The notes beneath the pieces are model-generated. The model had not been told where the DNA came from and ran no database searches. It saw only the letters and a program-made list of their open reading frames with translations. This document shows positions 11,602 to 24,758 of a stretch of 64,000 bases of DNA, piece after piece (the stretch's first letter is position 1; the number at the start of each line of letters is the position of its first letter). The DNA comes from Vermamoeba vermiformis (Eukaryota > Tubulinea > Echinamoebida). A program made the position numbers and the translations under genes. The DNA is taken from positions 221,954-285,953 of the forward strand of contig JBEWZL010000083.1 in assembly GCA_045837725.1 (NCBI GenBank). Direction: 5' to 3'.

Positions 11602-13196
11602 ATGCGGTTTGAACTCGTCGTTGCAATTTTGTTTGGATTCCTTGCTGTGGGTCTAGGTAACGTTTCGATTACTAATTTTAAAAATTAGACTACTTTATCA
11701 AAAAATATTTTATAGATACAGCAATTGAATCAAATTATTATTATTGACAGATCTGTCACCAGAAATTTTGAGTTTGATCCGCATTCTTGTGCGATTAGCG
11801 TAATATTAATTCTGCTAAAGCATCCAATCACGTTTAATAAATTGACGTAAACAATTTGACTATAGTCAAATTGACAAGCTCTGAACGTACTTCCAGAAAG
11901 ATCCGCCTGCTGTCAACAGAATAGAATCTTCTAGGTTCTAATGTGTACTCTTTTGTTTAGGTCAAATAACCCCTCTAATTCTCAATGCACCTCATGAGGC
12001 ATCTATTCGCCAAGGAGAGTACTTGGACTTCGCTTACAGCTTTTCTCTCGGCGGAGAGAATGAGGATGTGGTAATTCGCGTTGAAGGAGATAGTAAGTAT
12101 TTCGATTATAAGCACGCTCTCACTAACCACATTGCATCTAGCTGGCGATATTTCATTGTTTGCATCAACTACGCCTGAGCCCAGACGGTAAATAGCTCAG
12201 CCCTCTGTAGTGCGGATCTAACCTTGAAATTACAGCGACTCTTACGAATATAACTGGCGCTCATTGGACGGCGTTCATGATACACTCTATATCCCACGAA
12301 GACTTGCTACTAACCGCAAGGTGTACGTTTCTGTTTTCGGAGGAGCAGATTCAGTTTTCACGATTCGAGTTTATTCTCAACAAGGTACGTGTGAACGAAT
12401 CATAATATTGTCACATATCTAATATTGTATTTCAGTCTTCTTGCCATTCGAGAACTTGCTTACTCCCACCAACATCTACGACAGCGAAAGTCAATTCTAC
12501 GCTTTTTGGGCAGCTGTTCCATCGAGTGATACTGTTGGACAATACAGATTGAACGTCACTTTCTTGCGGTATGATACATCGTTATTAATTAGTACAAACG
12601 AATTCATGGTGTGCGATCCAGCTGATTAACTTACGATTCATTGAAGTGGCTCAGCAAATGTATTCATCGGATATCGCAATGCCGTGCCAGTGCCTGAATC
12701 CAACGACTTCAGATACGCCATTGAAGATATGCCTGCAGATCAAAATTCGTTGCTCATGACTGTTGAGGATGTGATGCCTGGTACGATTTCAACTCAGCTT
12801 TAATAGGAAATTTAGCTGTTATTAATATTCTTTGTATCATAGGCTGGTATTTTATTCGCGTTATTGGCACTGCAGAGGAGACTCAATTTACTATGCAGAT
12901 GTTCCCTCCTGGCGCAGAAATACCAAGTAGGTAGAAGTGCTGCTAGTATTATAATTACTTAAAAATGGTATAGGACCTGATGTACCCGAATTAACGCCAC
13001 TTACTCTTGGCCTTATTGTTGGTGCATCCGTTTTTGTTGGAGCCATTGCAATTTCAGCCACTATTTACTTCTCATGCCGCGCTTATCAAAAGAGAGTAAG
13101 TCTAGCTCGTAATTAAAACGTGTTAATATTAATATTACTATTGTTTAGCAATTGAACAGAGAAGTCGCGTACCACAGAGTGCGAGAGAACTTGTAA
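11602..13196 (+). CDS. single-pass type I membrane protein of unknown function
   Basis: Exons 11602-11656, 11961-12092, 12142-12187, 12236-12384, 12436-12568, 12647-12780, 12843-12926, 12974-13095 and 13149-13196 are in phase. The protein starts with a signal peptide (MRFELVVAILFGFLAVGLG) and has an ectodomain of about 235 residues built from repeated beta-rich units (GDISLFAST, SVFGGADSVFTIRV, GWYFIRVIGTAEETQFTMQM). These resemble the PPC/jelly-roll type of extracellular domain. One membrane helix follows (TLGLIVGASVFVGAIAIS), then a short basic tail (CRAYQKRQLNREVAYHRV). The first intron (304 bp) is much longer than the rest, a pattern also seen in the next gene. The function is unknown; the PPC resemblance is weak and inferred from pattern only. 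Confidence 0.68.
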
Positions 13197-13423
13197 TTTT
13201 GTTGTAATTATGCTGTCATTTATTTAGTTCCACGTGTTTAATAAATATGCCACTGCAATGAATTCGAGAGTACTAAAATGAAGTTCACAATTGTTGCTGT
13301 TCGCTGGCCAGCATAAAAATCAGAATTATTTGAAAACGCCATTATTTTTACAAGCAAACAACACTTGCATGCTTCGCAAAGCAGGTAATTACCTACTTTA
13401 AACACCCAAATAGTAATAGTTTT

Positions 13424-16400
13424 ATGAAACGTCTCTGTAAGTAGAGCAATGAACCAACGAATTTCATGTATGTAGGACTGCTCCTTATCAATAATTGCCC
13501 GTTATGAGCTCTGCGCGAATAACTGGTATTAACATGTTTAATTTATTAATAATATGAATTCTGATTTTAAAATTTGAATAATGAAAACGGTATGGCAGAA
13601 AAAGTTAGGATTATTCAATATCTCAACCTAGCTCTAGAATTCTACCATCTCGTAATAACATAAAAAATATCAATTACCACGACATATATGCTTAAAAGTT
13701 AGTGTCAGATACTTTTTCAAGACCTTTACGTGCAATTTCGTTTATGAAGCAGATCTGATAACATCTAATTAATTTAATTAATAATTACCAATTTTTAAAT
13801 TGCTATGACCGATTTATTTCATTATTAACTGATGTTCGTTTTCCAGTTGGTGGATTGAGCGCGAACAAGCAGCTCTCTACGGAGAGCTCGCTGCCGCCGA
13901 TGGCACAACCATCTATGCCGTCGATGGCCCCGCGCAAGCCTTTAATGACAGACATGCCAATGCCCATGAGTCAGATGGCGATGCCCAGCATTGCTCCTCG
14001 AAAGGCCTTGAATACTGAGCCTGTGATTCTGCCGGTATGTTGTATATTAAGATAGATCGGTGTGATGTAGCAAACAGCGCTATTCTAATGATGCACGTAA
14101 CTTGAGTTTGACGGATTTGATCCTTTCAGTCTTCTCCGCAATACTCTCCGACCTCTCCAAGTTACAGTCCTTCACCTAGGAAACCGCTTCATACTGAATT
14201 AGTGCCTGTGAGCATTACTCGCACCAACTTTGTGAGTTTTCCAATTACTGATCTGATCTATTTTTAGACTTCTAATGTTGCCTCATTTGGTATGGCGCCA
14301 AGAAAGCAATTGAGCACAGAACCAGTAAGTACTTCTCTTCGTCCGAATATTCAAGAAGATTACTTATCGGAGTACAGGTGGAGGCAAAGCCAGATCGCTC
14401 TCGGGTGATGAACAAGGTGCAGCGTTCAATCAAGGCGCGCAGTCAGCTGAAGACAGGCGACGATGAAGTCCAGACTTTGGGTGAAGGTCTTAGTGCACGC
14501 AGTCAATTGACCACAGAAGATGACTACTCGTCCAGTTCCTTCGACTTGTCGTCCATGGCCATGAGTAACATGATTCAGCCGAGCATTAATTTTAGACGCC
14601 AAATGCAGACGCAACAAGAGCCCTCAGTGACGACATTCACGAACACTGACAGCGACGACTACTGGTCACAAGTCAATGTGCAACAGCAGCAACAGACGCA
14701 GCAGTTGTTGCAATTGGAGAACTTGTTGGTGCAACAGTCCAAGATCAACAACTTGCACGCGCAACCGACTGTTATCGATGTCTTTGCAGCTATTCAGAAG
14801 GAAATGAGCGACGATCGATCGGTGCCACGTGACAGCCGAGTGGTGTTGTACAACGACGTGCCTTATGTCCCCGCTCAAGCCATTGCATCTACTTCACAAC
14901 TAGACAACGAGTTAAACAAGTTGAATGAGTTGTTCGAGGCTGGATTTATCATCAAAGAACAATACCATAAGAGGAAAAGAGATCTCATCGAAATGAAGGA
15001 TCGATCGTTCGATGTCACCGTGCCACACTCAGATTACAGTTTCATTGCTCTGTCCTCAGGCAAGAGACAGCGCACTGAAGGCTCAACACGCAGCACTAAT
15101 CGTAACATTCGTGTCTTCATTTCATCGACTTTCCGTGACATGTCTGATGAGCGTGAGGCCATCATGAAGAAAGCAATTCCTGAGCTCCAAAAACTTGCTA
15201 AACAACGTGGTGTATTCTTGACAGCTGTAAGTACAAAAAATGTTGTTCATATCAACTTCTTACTAATATTTCCTAGGTCGATCTTCGCTGGGGTATCACG
15301 AGCGATCAAACCAACGAAGGCAATACATTGAACATTTGCTTGGCTGAAGTGGACAGATGTCGTCCGTACTTTGTCGGTCTCTTAGGTCAACGTTATGGTT
15401 GGAGTCAACCTTCATCGCGATCTAAGGAGACTGGACTGTTGAACGAAGCAGATCATCTCTTGAAGAAGACTTTTGACCGCGCACAACTCAACTACCCTTG
15501 GCTCGGTGACTACCGTGACCGGTCAGTGACTGAGTTGGAGGTAAGTCCTGGCTAGATTTCATTGCGTAAAGAGGGTATTAATCAGAATTTAGGTTCGACA
15601 CGCTGTGTTGAATGATCTTCAAAGTGACAGCGCATCTCGTGCATTGTTTTACCTCCGCAGAAGCACACCAGGGTAAGTAGTGAAAAATAGGTGTTTCTAT
15701 TTGCATAGTATTAACAACAATTAGATCCCGCGACGATGACCCCCGTTTGACTACATTGAAGGACGAGCTGTCGTCTTCATCTCTCAAATGTGCTCAATAC
15801 AACTCTGTTGACGAGTTGGCACGCAAGCTCGTTGAAGACTTCAAAGTGCTGCTCGATCGTGATTTCCCCGCCAGCTCTGCCCCAGGTCCTCTCGACATTG
15901 AACGTGCCGGTCACATGGCCTTCCAAGAGTCGCGCTCTCGCGTGTACATTGGTCGCAAGCACTACTTTGACAAGATCAACGAACACTTCTCAAAGCCCAA
16001 TCCCGGTCCTATTGTTGTCGTAGCTGACTCAGGTCTCGGTAAGAGTGCCTTGATGGCCAACTGGATGGTGCAGTACGCTGGTGGCGACGATGGTCGTCAT
16101 TTGGTCATTTCAAACTACATTGGTTGCACAGCTGCTAGCACAGATCTCGGGCGATTGTTGCGCCGCATTTGTGCCGAAATTCAAGACTTCTGGAAGATCG
16201 ACAAGCCAATCCCTACGGAGCTACCAAAACTCATCGAGAAATTCCCAGAATGGTTGAATGAAGCTGATGCACGCGGAGGCTGCACAATTTTGTTCGATGC
16301 AATTAACCAACTTGAAGCCAAGGACGACGCACACCTCTTGCGTTGGTTGCCGCGCAAGTTCCCTCCCTCTGTTCGAGTTCTCGTCTCTACTACACCCAGC

Positions 16401-19000
16401 ACTTGTTTGCAATGGTTGAAGGATCGCGAATGGAACACAATGACTGTCGAGCCATTGACCACTGAAGAACGCAAGAATTTGATCGAAGAATACCTAGGTC
16501 AATACGGCAAAAAGATGACTCAAGCGCAAATTCAAAGGTAAACAGGTCGTACTACACTAGCGAGTGCTTTTCTAACACGTGAAACAGAGTTATGGCGTCC
16601 AATGCCTGTCAAAACCCTTTGTACTTGCGCACACTGTTAGAAGAGATCAGAGTGTTCGGCAGCTTCGAACAGCTCGATGCGCACATTGACAGATATCTCC
16701 GTGCACAATCACCGCCTGAGCTCTTCCAACTTATCTTCCAACGTCTCGAACAAGATATTACCACTGTCGTCAACAGCTCTGTCTTCTCGGGTGCCAAATT
16801 GACCCTCGTATCCGCCGTGCTGGCTCTGTCTTGGGTCGCTCGTCGTGGTCTGACTGAAGTCGAGTTACTTGAACTGTTGGGCATCACAGCCTCGCAATGG
16901 GCTCCTCTTCACTTGGCCCTCGAAGAAGCTCTCGTGTCCCGTTCAGGTTTCTTCACGTTCTTCCACGACTACATGCGTCAAGCAGTCGAGTCGCGATACA
17001 TTCGCAATGCTCAACCTACGTACCGCAAGGCCATCATTGAGTACTTCACCAAGAGTCAATCCCAACGATGACAAGCGCGTGTACGAAGAGGTTCCTTATC
17101 AACTTGAACAATTGCAAGACTGGCGTGGCTTGGCAACGTTCATCACCGACTTGAAGAACTTTGACAAGTTGTCGCGCGGTGACAGCAAGTTCGATTTGTA
17201 CCGCTACTGGCGCGCTGTCTCGAAGATGGGCGGTCAAGACCCCGAGAGCATGATCTTCAACAAGATTCAAACTCTCGCCAAGGAGACACCCGAGGAGAGT
17301 CGCAACACTGTGATGGACTGCCAAGCACAAGTCGGCAAGTTCTTGGAAGACATTGGCACGTACGAAATGGCCGAGACTTTGTACAGAGATTCCCTCTCAC
17401 TCGCAGAGGAGCTCTACAAGCCCAACAGCAAAGAGGTGTTGGCGCGTGTCGACGACTTGGCTTACTTGTTGGTACGTATAATGATACTCGCGAGTATGAC
17501 GCGTTTACTAATTCCTTCAATAGCGTCTCCGCGGTAAATACAACGACGCTTTGCCTTTGTACAGCCGAGCCTTGCAAATCAAACAGGCACTCAGCCGCGA
17601 AGAGGACGCACAGTTGGCTCAAATCATGAACAGCACCGCCGTCTTGTACAGATTGCGCGGTGAATACGACAAAGCCGAACCGTTGTACATGAAGGCCTTG
17701 GCCATTCGTCAGCGAATCTTTGGTGAGATCCATGAAGACGTGGCACAGTCGTACAACAGTTTGGGCTGTTTGTTGCAAGACATGGGTCGTTACAAGGAGG
17801 CTGAAGAGAACTTCTTGAAGTCCATCACGCAACGAGAGTTCTTGCTCGGTGTCAATCACCCTGATGTCGCCATGTCACTCAAGTACGTATCGACAGCATC
17901 AGCTGAGCGTTATATATCTTTTGCTAACCATTCCGTTACTAGTAACTTGGCTGGATTGTACTTGGACTGGAGCAAATACGACAAAGCCGGTCCGATCTAC
18001 AAGCGCGCCTTGTCCATCTATCAAATGGTCTACGGTGAAAATCACCCGAACTACGCGCAGACCTTGAACAGTACGTGTTCCTATTGTCTGAGTAATGACC
18101 TGACATTTCCTTTTTAGGTATGGCCGGTTTGATGCAAGAACAAGGCAAGTTCTCCGAGGCCGAAGTGTTGTACAAGAAGACAGTGGCCATCAAAGAAAAT
18201 CTCTTGGGCAGCATGCACCCTGAGCTTGCTCTCACGCTCAACGACTTCGCCGTGCTTTACGCGCGTCAAGATAAGTTCCCTGAAGCTGAAAATCTTTACC
18301 GCCGAGCCTTGCAAATCCGCAAGACAGTGTTGGGAGAAAATCATCCCGATTTCGCGCAGTCGCTCAGTAAGTCTACAACTACCTCCTCAATGCTCAATCT
18401 AACGCGTCAATAGAAAACTTGGGCTCGTTGTTCCAAGACCAAGGCCGCTACCCCGAAGCCAAGGCCAACTACGAGCAATGTCTGCGCATTCTCGAAGCTT
18501 CATTCGGTCGCAAGCACATGGACGTGGCGAGTGCCTTGCATCACTTGGCAGCCATCAATCAGCTGCAAGGCCTGTACAACGAGGCTATTCCGCTCTACAA
18601 CCGCGCCCTCGACATTTACTACGAGTTGTTGGGCCCCGTGCACGCAGACATTGCGTTGTCATTGAACGACTTGGCCATTTTGTACTTCAAACAGGGCAAC
18701 AACAAGAAGGCCGAAGAGTACTACTTGAAGTCGATTGACAACTACACGCAAGTGTTCACTCGTGTGCACCCTGATGTCGCTCAAGCACTGCTCAATATTG
18801 CTCAGTTCTACAAAGCAACTGGTATGATGAAATAGGTTGACACGCGTTTATTCAGCATAACTAACATATCTTTTATTTTAGGTCAAACCGCCAATGCCAA
18901 GAAGTTCTACCAGGAATCGATTGACATTTTCACGCAAACACTTGGTGCCTCGAACCCTCGCACGCAGAACGCTGTTGCAAGCTCCAAGAGTTTGAAGTAG
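13424..19000 (+). CDS. DUF4062-NTPase-TPR protein, nephrocystin-3-like
   Basis: A tiny first exon (13424-13436, MKRL) splices over 410 bp to 13847. Short exons then each carry a variant of the module (A/S)PRKxLxTEP (13847-14034, 14130-14207, 14268-14324, 14378 onward); the second contains YSPTSPSYSPSPRK. A Gln-rich linker leads to DUF4062 (RVFISSTFRDMSDERE ... LRWGIT). A STAND/NACHT-type NTPase follows, with Walker A ADSGLGKSALMANW and Walker B TILFDAINQL, then a winged-helix-like region. About ten 42-residue TPR_12 repeats (e.g. AEPLYMKALAIRQRIFG) run to the stop at 18998-19000. This is the architecture of nephrocystin-3/TEP1-like and NLR-like sensors: TPR ligand or partner binding driving an ATPase switch. 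Around 17045-17065 the frame shifts by one base between the NTPase C-terminal region and the first TPR helices. No intron there fits, so it is either a sequence error or a real lesion. Confidence 0.82.
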
Positions 19001-19152
19001 TGCGACAAATGAATCTCAGATCCGTTGTGGATTTTGATGTAGATGTTGTAGATTTAATGTGATAAATATCTGTTTATCAGCAAAATTTATTCGTTTGTTT
19101 TCTTTAGCTATTTACATTTTATTTACAAATTATTATTAATTTTATGTTATTA

Positions 19153-21650
19153 TTATTCGTCGTCATCTCTCTTGCTTTTGACGCTTTGTAATGTGGCCAA
19201 GGTCGCTGAGCGTTGCATCGTAAACATCCTATGATAGGTTAGATTATGTTGTTGGGGCTCATACGGAAGCATCAACTTACATTCGTTTCAAGCGAGTTCT
19301 GCGTGCTTCTTTTCGATTCAATTCGCTCTGCACCATGTTCGGGTCCACGCTGTTGAACACTTCCAAATTGAGCGTGTAAGTGTGATCAGTGCTCGTGACT
19401 TCACTCTTCTCTTTGCGCGCTGAGTTGGGAGGCGAAGAGAGTGGCGACACGGGCGAAGAACGACTCGTGAAGAAGTTTGACGGCAAGGACGAGGACAAGG
19501 GGCCAGATGTCAAAGTGTCATTCGAGTTGACAGGTGTCACGTGATCAAGCTCTTTGTCTCCTTCCTGTGACTGCTCTTTGGTCTTCTTTTTGTCGAGTCC
19601 TTTGAACAAGTTCTTGCTGCTCAATCGCTTCAGGAGTTTTTTGGCCTTGTTGCCAATACTCGCCAAATTTGATTTTTTGCGCGGACTCGTAGTGTTAGTG
19701 TTTGACACTTCAGCTGCACGTGATTGTTCGAAGAGTTTTTCTTTGGATGACACTTTGACACGTGCCAACTTCGGAGACCTCGGGCTAGAACTAGCAACGT
19801 TTTGACGCGGGCTTACGTTTGACATGTCGTTTGACGCTGGTGGCTCGTCTTCGAATTTGACGGTCAAATTGAGTTGCGTGCGCTGTCTCTTGAGCACCGG
19901 CGACAGCTCTAGTGGTGTGACATTCGGTTTGACACCTGTCATTTGTGGTGCTGAGTTGACGCGCATTGCTTTGCTGTCAGTGACGGCACTTGATTTATCG
20001 ACCGCGGACACAGATTTAGGAATGACAGGTGTCACTGTCGCTGTCATCTGCATGACTGCTGGTTTGACACGTGTCACAGGCAATGTTGCAACTGGCACGG
20101 GCGAGACAGATTGACACGTGCTCTCGACCTCGGTGGTGTCAAACGATGATCTGTACGTGCTGATGGTCTCAAAGCTCAGTTCACTCTCGCTCGAACTCGC
20201 ATCTGGATCGAGCAACATGCCGCGCGAGATCAAGTACCGTTGTGTCGCTTCGAGCAGGCGCAGTTGTCTGGACCGCTGTTTCACAAACGAGTAGTCGTGC
20301 TTGTCAGATGAAATTTCATTCGCGTTGCGGGCTCGAGGCTCGTTCAGACCAGCGCTAATTTTAGAACTCTTTTTGCGCGCGTAATCGGCTTCATCAGCTG
20401 TTCTCGAGCGTTTTCGATGTTGAGTTCGTGCACCACGTCTTATATTAGAAATTAATAAGAGATAATTATTTAGAATTCCTAAAATTATGATTCGATTTCA
20501 AGATCGGATGTTACCTTTGTTTCAAAGGACTTAAATCAACCAGTTCTTCGCTGTCTGATTGGTAGGACCACGTAATGCTGTCCTCTTCGCTTTCAGACTC
20601 GATAAAGCTGCTGCCGCTTTCTCGTTTGGCTTGCTTCAATCGATCCGTAAACAACATCATATTTTCTAAAAAAGGAAATTACAACCTGTTTCAATATTCG
20701 GCATTTGTGTGGACTACAAGATCAATAGTATTTGAAAGCGTACTATCAATTTTAGACCTTGTTAACGAAAGCTTACCAAGAGATCTGGCTGGCGGCTGGT
20801 TTTTCAGTTTTACGGCTTGAAAGTCCAATCTTTCCTTCCTATATGCATTAAAACATTAATATTGGATTTATAATATTCAATTAAATGTCTTGCACGAGAC
20901 GGTTCTGCGAAGTTAGGTGCAATAATTTTGAAAATTAGATCAAAAACAAATTGGTATTTTGATTCTCGTAATAGAGGACGATACAAACCTTAAAGGACCT
21001 GGAGATAATCCATTGTCTCTATTCATTGAGTCTAAAGCCGGAATAAATTAGCTACCATAAACCAGATCGAAAAGGGATCTTGTTTTTCAGGATCTGACAA
21101 CTATTGATTCAAAATGTCGAAATATTGAGTAAATGTCCGAGTATTATTGCTTGTTGTTCATCATTGATAAATCTTTTTCAAATTACACAAGACCACACTG
21201 TAATTTGAGATGCGCCACGTGAAAACAGATTTCGTTCGCAAGAGCACAAATATCGAGCGTTATCAAAAGAAGAGATAAATTAGGTAAAATTAACTGTTAT
21301 AAACCAATTTAAGCTCTAAATTTGAAACTGAAAGCGAACGGGTAGTTTTCAAAGTTTAATTTAATTTAGTGACGCGCAATCCAATTAAAGTTACCGTTGT
21401 AATTTAATTACATACCGATTTCTACATCCATATCTGCAGAGCGGCTTATATTAGGTTTTTGTTGTCTTCTTTTCATTGCAGGTGAATTGGGGGAAGATCT
21501 GGTTCCGACGCCCAGTTTGACATCTTGATCCGCCGTCGCTTTTCCTTCTTTATAATTGGAATTCAACGAGCTCTTGCGAATGTGTTGCGATATTTTACGT
21601 CGCACAAGCTCGTTATTGGAATACGAGCGAGTTTTATGTTTGATCTCCAT
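19153..21650 (-). CDS. basic, Ser/Pro-rich disordered protein of unknown function
   Basis: Exons 21650-21416, 21031-20989, 20838-20777, 20665-20515, 20438-19281 and 19228-19153 connect in phase. The product is about 570 residues, nearly all predicted to be disordered: SP/TP dipeptides, Lys/Arg clusters (KKSNLASIGNKAKKLLKRL), acidic Ser stretches (FIESESEEDS) and no membrane segment. The SP/TP and R-x-x-S motifs suggest a phosphoprotein, possibly nuclear. I recognise no domain. The 43-bp exon 2 is supported only by exact phase fit on both sides (donor GTTTGT). The gene faces the TPR gene at 21883 head to head, with about 230 bp between start codons. Confidence 0.6.
20065..20076. repeat. TGACACGTGTCA palindrome (copy 3)
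   Basis: An exact copy lies in the long coding exon of the disordered protein. One- or two-base variants cluster close by (about 19755, 19929, 20025 and 20112), making this exon the densest cluster. Confidence 0.9.
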
Positions 21651-21882
21651 CCTCCGACCACAGATTCGATAGCAGCGGCCGTTGCTGGTGGCTTAGAACT
21701 AATATTAATATTGTTGTGTGTTGTCGTTCGTTCAATTTGCGGGAAATTTAATCTCATAAAGCCAAAAACACGAAATAAAGCGAAAAGATTTTCTTGTGAC
21801 ACACGTCAAAAATTAAAAGTCAAATTGCCAAATTATTCCACTGCCGAAGACCGGTATAAACCTACACTGATCGGAACTGATT

Positions 21883-24561
21883 ATGAAATGCTCATTATGG
21901 CGAGCAACAGTGCTCCTGGGAAGAAATTTTCCTCATCCGACGAAATCACAGAGCGCGTCAATATTTCAAGCGAAGAACACAAAGCCCACTACACGACACA
22001 AGAAACATAAGACATTGATTTCAAATGCGACACGATGCTCGTACACACGTAAGAAGGTTGTCAAAACAAACTTGGCAGTGTAAATAATAACTCAAAAAAA
22101 TTAGATGTGCAATTTTATTCGACACAGAAGCGAGATACATTGCTTGATGTTGATGACGAAAATGATATAGGTATGTAATTACGAACGGAAAATTGCGAGA
22201 AAAAATAGAAAGAAATAGTTTTAATTTTTTTATGAATATTAGACTTTCAATTATTTTTCAAGCTCTTTAGTTGCGGTAAAACGACCACAAAACGCGCAAA
22301 AAATACTAAAAAATTTAGACAATTTGATAGAACGTGGATATTTGCTTGCAGACGAGGATCCAAACCAGGCACTAAATATTTTCAATCGAATAATTGCTAT
22401 CGATGAGACTAATGAGCGAGCACTATACGGAAAAGGTAACATGTTGTGTGTATTATAAACAGCAACTGACAAATTTACTTGACTTATAGCCGTAGCGCTA
22501 GAAAAGCTCGATCGGTTGGATGAGGCCCTGGCCTACCTAAATAGACTCTCTACATTGCACCCAGCCACATCCATATCACTACTAAGAGCAGAGATTAATT
22601 ACAAGTTGGTATGCTGGCTACAAAATCGCTGTAACGGATCTGACTGAACTTTAGCGAAATTTCGAAGTAGCCAGACTCGACCTGGAAGAGACAGTATCGA
22701 TCTACCCAAATAACAAACGAGCGTGGGTGTTATTAGGGCACACAATGAGCGAGTTAGGCAGAGAGTTTGCAGCTTACGCGTGCATTTGTTTGGATCGCGC
22801 ATTGGAGCTAGATCCGTACGATACTGCTGTGCTTGAAGCGCTGTGCGAGTACAGATATCGACTAGGCGCGATGTTCTTCGACTTTACCATCAGAGATATG
22901 AAGAGATTGCTCGCTGTGGACCCGTGGTTGGAGCAGATCTGGCTCAAACTAGCCTCCGTCTACACCGACATTGGAGAATACGAAGACGCATTGCAAGCAT
23001 TAGACCACGTCCTAAATAAGGATCAAGACTCATACCTGGCCCTATTTAACAAGTCTATGGTGTTATTCCGCTTGGAACAGTTTGAGCCAGCGGAACAACT
23101 CTTGCTGCGCTGTTTTGACCTGAAAACAGCCAATGAGAAGCAGCTAGGCAAATGCTTTGAGTTATTGACGTTAATATACACCAGTCAGGTATGGCTATAT
23201 GATAATTCATATGTAATTTTAACGTGACTATGTAGGGCAAGGTTGAAGAACGAAAAAAATTGTCGCAAAGCTTTGTGGAACGATTTCCGATGAGTGTGGC
23301 AGGCTGGTTTTATTTAGGACGTGCTTACATGACGAGTGACATGGCCATTGCAATGAAGTACTTTGAACAAGCGCTCAGCATCGACAGCAATCACCTGCGG
23401 TCATTGGACGGCATGGGCTGTGCGCTGTTCACGAACGGAAAATTAGACGAATCAGATAAATATCTGCAAAGAATATTTAACATCAATTATACATTTGAGA
23501 TCGGCGAGACATTCGGTACGTCATTCATGAACGGTGCTTAAAATAGATTGTTGACGAACTCTTCGCAGTGGAAGAACAGTTGTACGGCCAAGCTCATGCC
23601 CTGCTCGATCATTTGATGCAGCAATATCCGCAGCACGTGCCTCAACTGTATTACTCCAAACAGTTCGTGGCTGCGCGGCAAAAAGACTACGCGACGGAAT
23701 TCAATTATTTCTTGAAAGTGTTGCAGACCTCCGAGAGTCTGATCGATGCTGCCAACTATTTGGGCATGACGTAGGTACCGTAATAATAGCGAAGTTCATT
23801 CTAATAATTCTATCCAGCAATAACTGGTCAGGGGCCATGAAGATTCTAGACGAATTAATCCAACAAAATCCGCGCAATGTACACGCACACATTGAACTGG
23901 CCAATTTATTGCTCGAAATGGTAAATCACTGACAAATACATTGCTCACAATTGACACGTGTCACAGAACGAGCCTGAAGACGCACTGGCCAGGATAGCTA
24001 TTGCAGAACAAATCAATCCATACGAATCTGAAGTGGTGAATGCAAAGATGACAGCGCTGTCGCAGATTGACGCGCGACTCGACGAGGCTGTGCAGCTGAT
24101 TCACATGCACAAAGATCGCTCTACCGCGCACATGGCCTGGAGCGAAGTGCACAGACGACGAGGTAGGCCAAACGAACACGGCAACAGAATTGTTTTAACA
24201 ACATTGTTCGATAGGTGAATTCAAAGAGGCACTGCGACGGTGGGAGATTGGCTGGAGATTGAACAATCCTGATCTCCCAACTGGCGGCTCCCTAGTCTAT
24301 CGATACGCGTTGTGGCGTCAAAAAGCGAAGATTTTGGAATCGATGCACGACACTCGCGCAGCTATTGACGAGTACTCGAAGGTGTTGCAGATCAATCCGA
24401 ACGAGATGTGGTCATTGGAACACTTGGCAGAGCTGTGTTTGGACTGTGACCGCGTTGACGATGCACTCGCTGCAGTTGGGCGGTTGTTGGCACAACGACC
24501 CATGCACGACACTGGTCTTGCACTTAAGCGACAAATATTGGCCAGAAAAAAGATGACGTAA
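21883..24561 (+). CDS. tetratricopeptide-repeat protein, possible mitochondrial presequence
   Basis: Ten exons (21883-22048, 22105-22170, 22271-22435, 22490-22608, 22655-23188, 23236-23515, 23569-23770, 23818-23920, 23967-24162, 24215-24561) join in phase and give 725 residues. Residues 1-50 are basic and hydroxyl-rich without acids (MKCSLWRATVLLGRNFPHPT), as in a mitochondrial targeting sequence. From about residue 75 onward the protein is a chain of TPR helix pairs (ADEDPNQALNIFNRIIAIDE, GEYEDALQALDHVLNKDQDS, TRAAIDEYSKVLQINPNEMW). It is therefore a scaffold for protein binding; the partner is unknown. The start was chosen because an in-frame TGA lies at 21868 and the first intron needs this frame. 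The first two exons are less certain than the rest. Confidence 0.7.
23952..23963. repeat. TGACACGTGTCA palindrome (copy 4)
   Basis: An exact copy lies inside the intron 23921-23966 and stops three bases before its 3' splice site. Confidence 0.9.
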
Positions 24562-24603
24562 ACTGATGCTTGCGAGCATTATTTACACTCGCACCACGGC
24601 TGT

Positions 24604-24712
24604 GTGAAGTCGTTCAGCAGCACTGTCGGAGTTGCTCCGTAGCAATTGGCGTGATATCTACGATTGCCGCTTCTTTCACTAGCTCGTGAATATCTCGCAG
24701 AATACCTTCGCA
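24604..24712 (-). pseudogene. decayed copy of part of the last spastin exon
   Basis: This stretch aligns with 27626-27762, the coding part of the last spastin exon up to its acceptor, at roughly 80-85% identity. It includes a shared GTTCAGCAGCACTG and CTTCTTTCAC, a ~28-bp gap in the middle, and several small differences. Frame and splice site are lost, so it cannot encode the segment. It sits directly after the stop of the TPR gene, in the same orientation as the intact spastin gene 2.9 kb away. Together the two copies bracket the Crinkler-like gene. It is best read as a relic of a local duplication, perhaps tied to arrival of the inserted gene. Confidence 0.72.
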
Positions 24713-24758
24713 AATAGAAGAAAATTATTATTTGTCTTGTTACCCAGAATTACCACAA

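Noticed and set aside
21525-22010. Plus-strand open frame of ~160 codons with a hydrophobic segment
   Set aside because: It overlaps the first exon of the minus-strand gene in antisense, and ends in a stop without any usable donor. The frame starting at 21883 connects in phase to the TPR exons and fits better.
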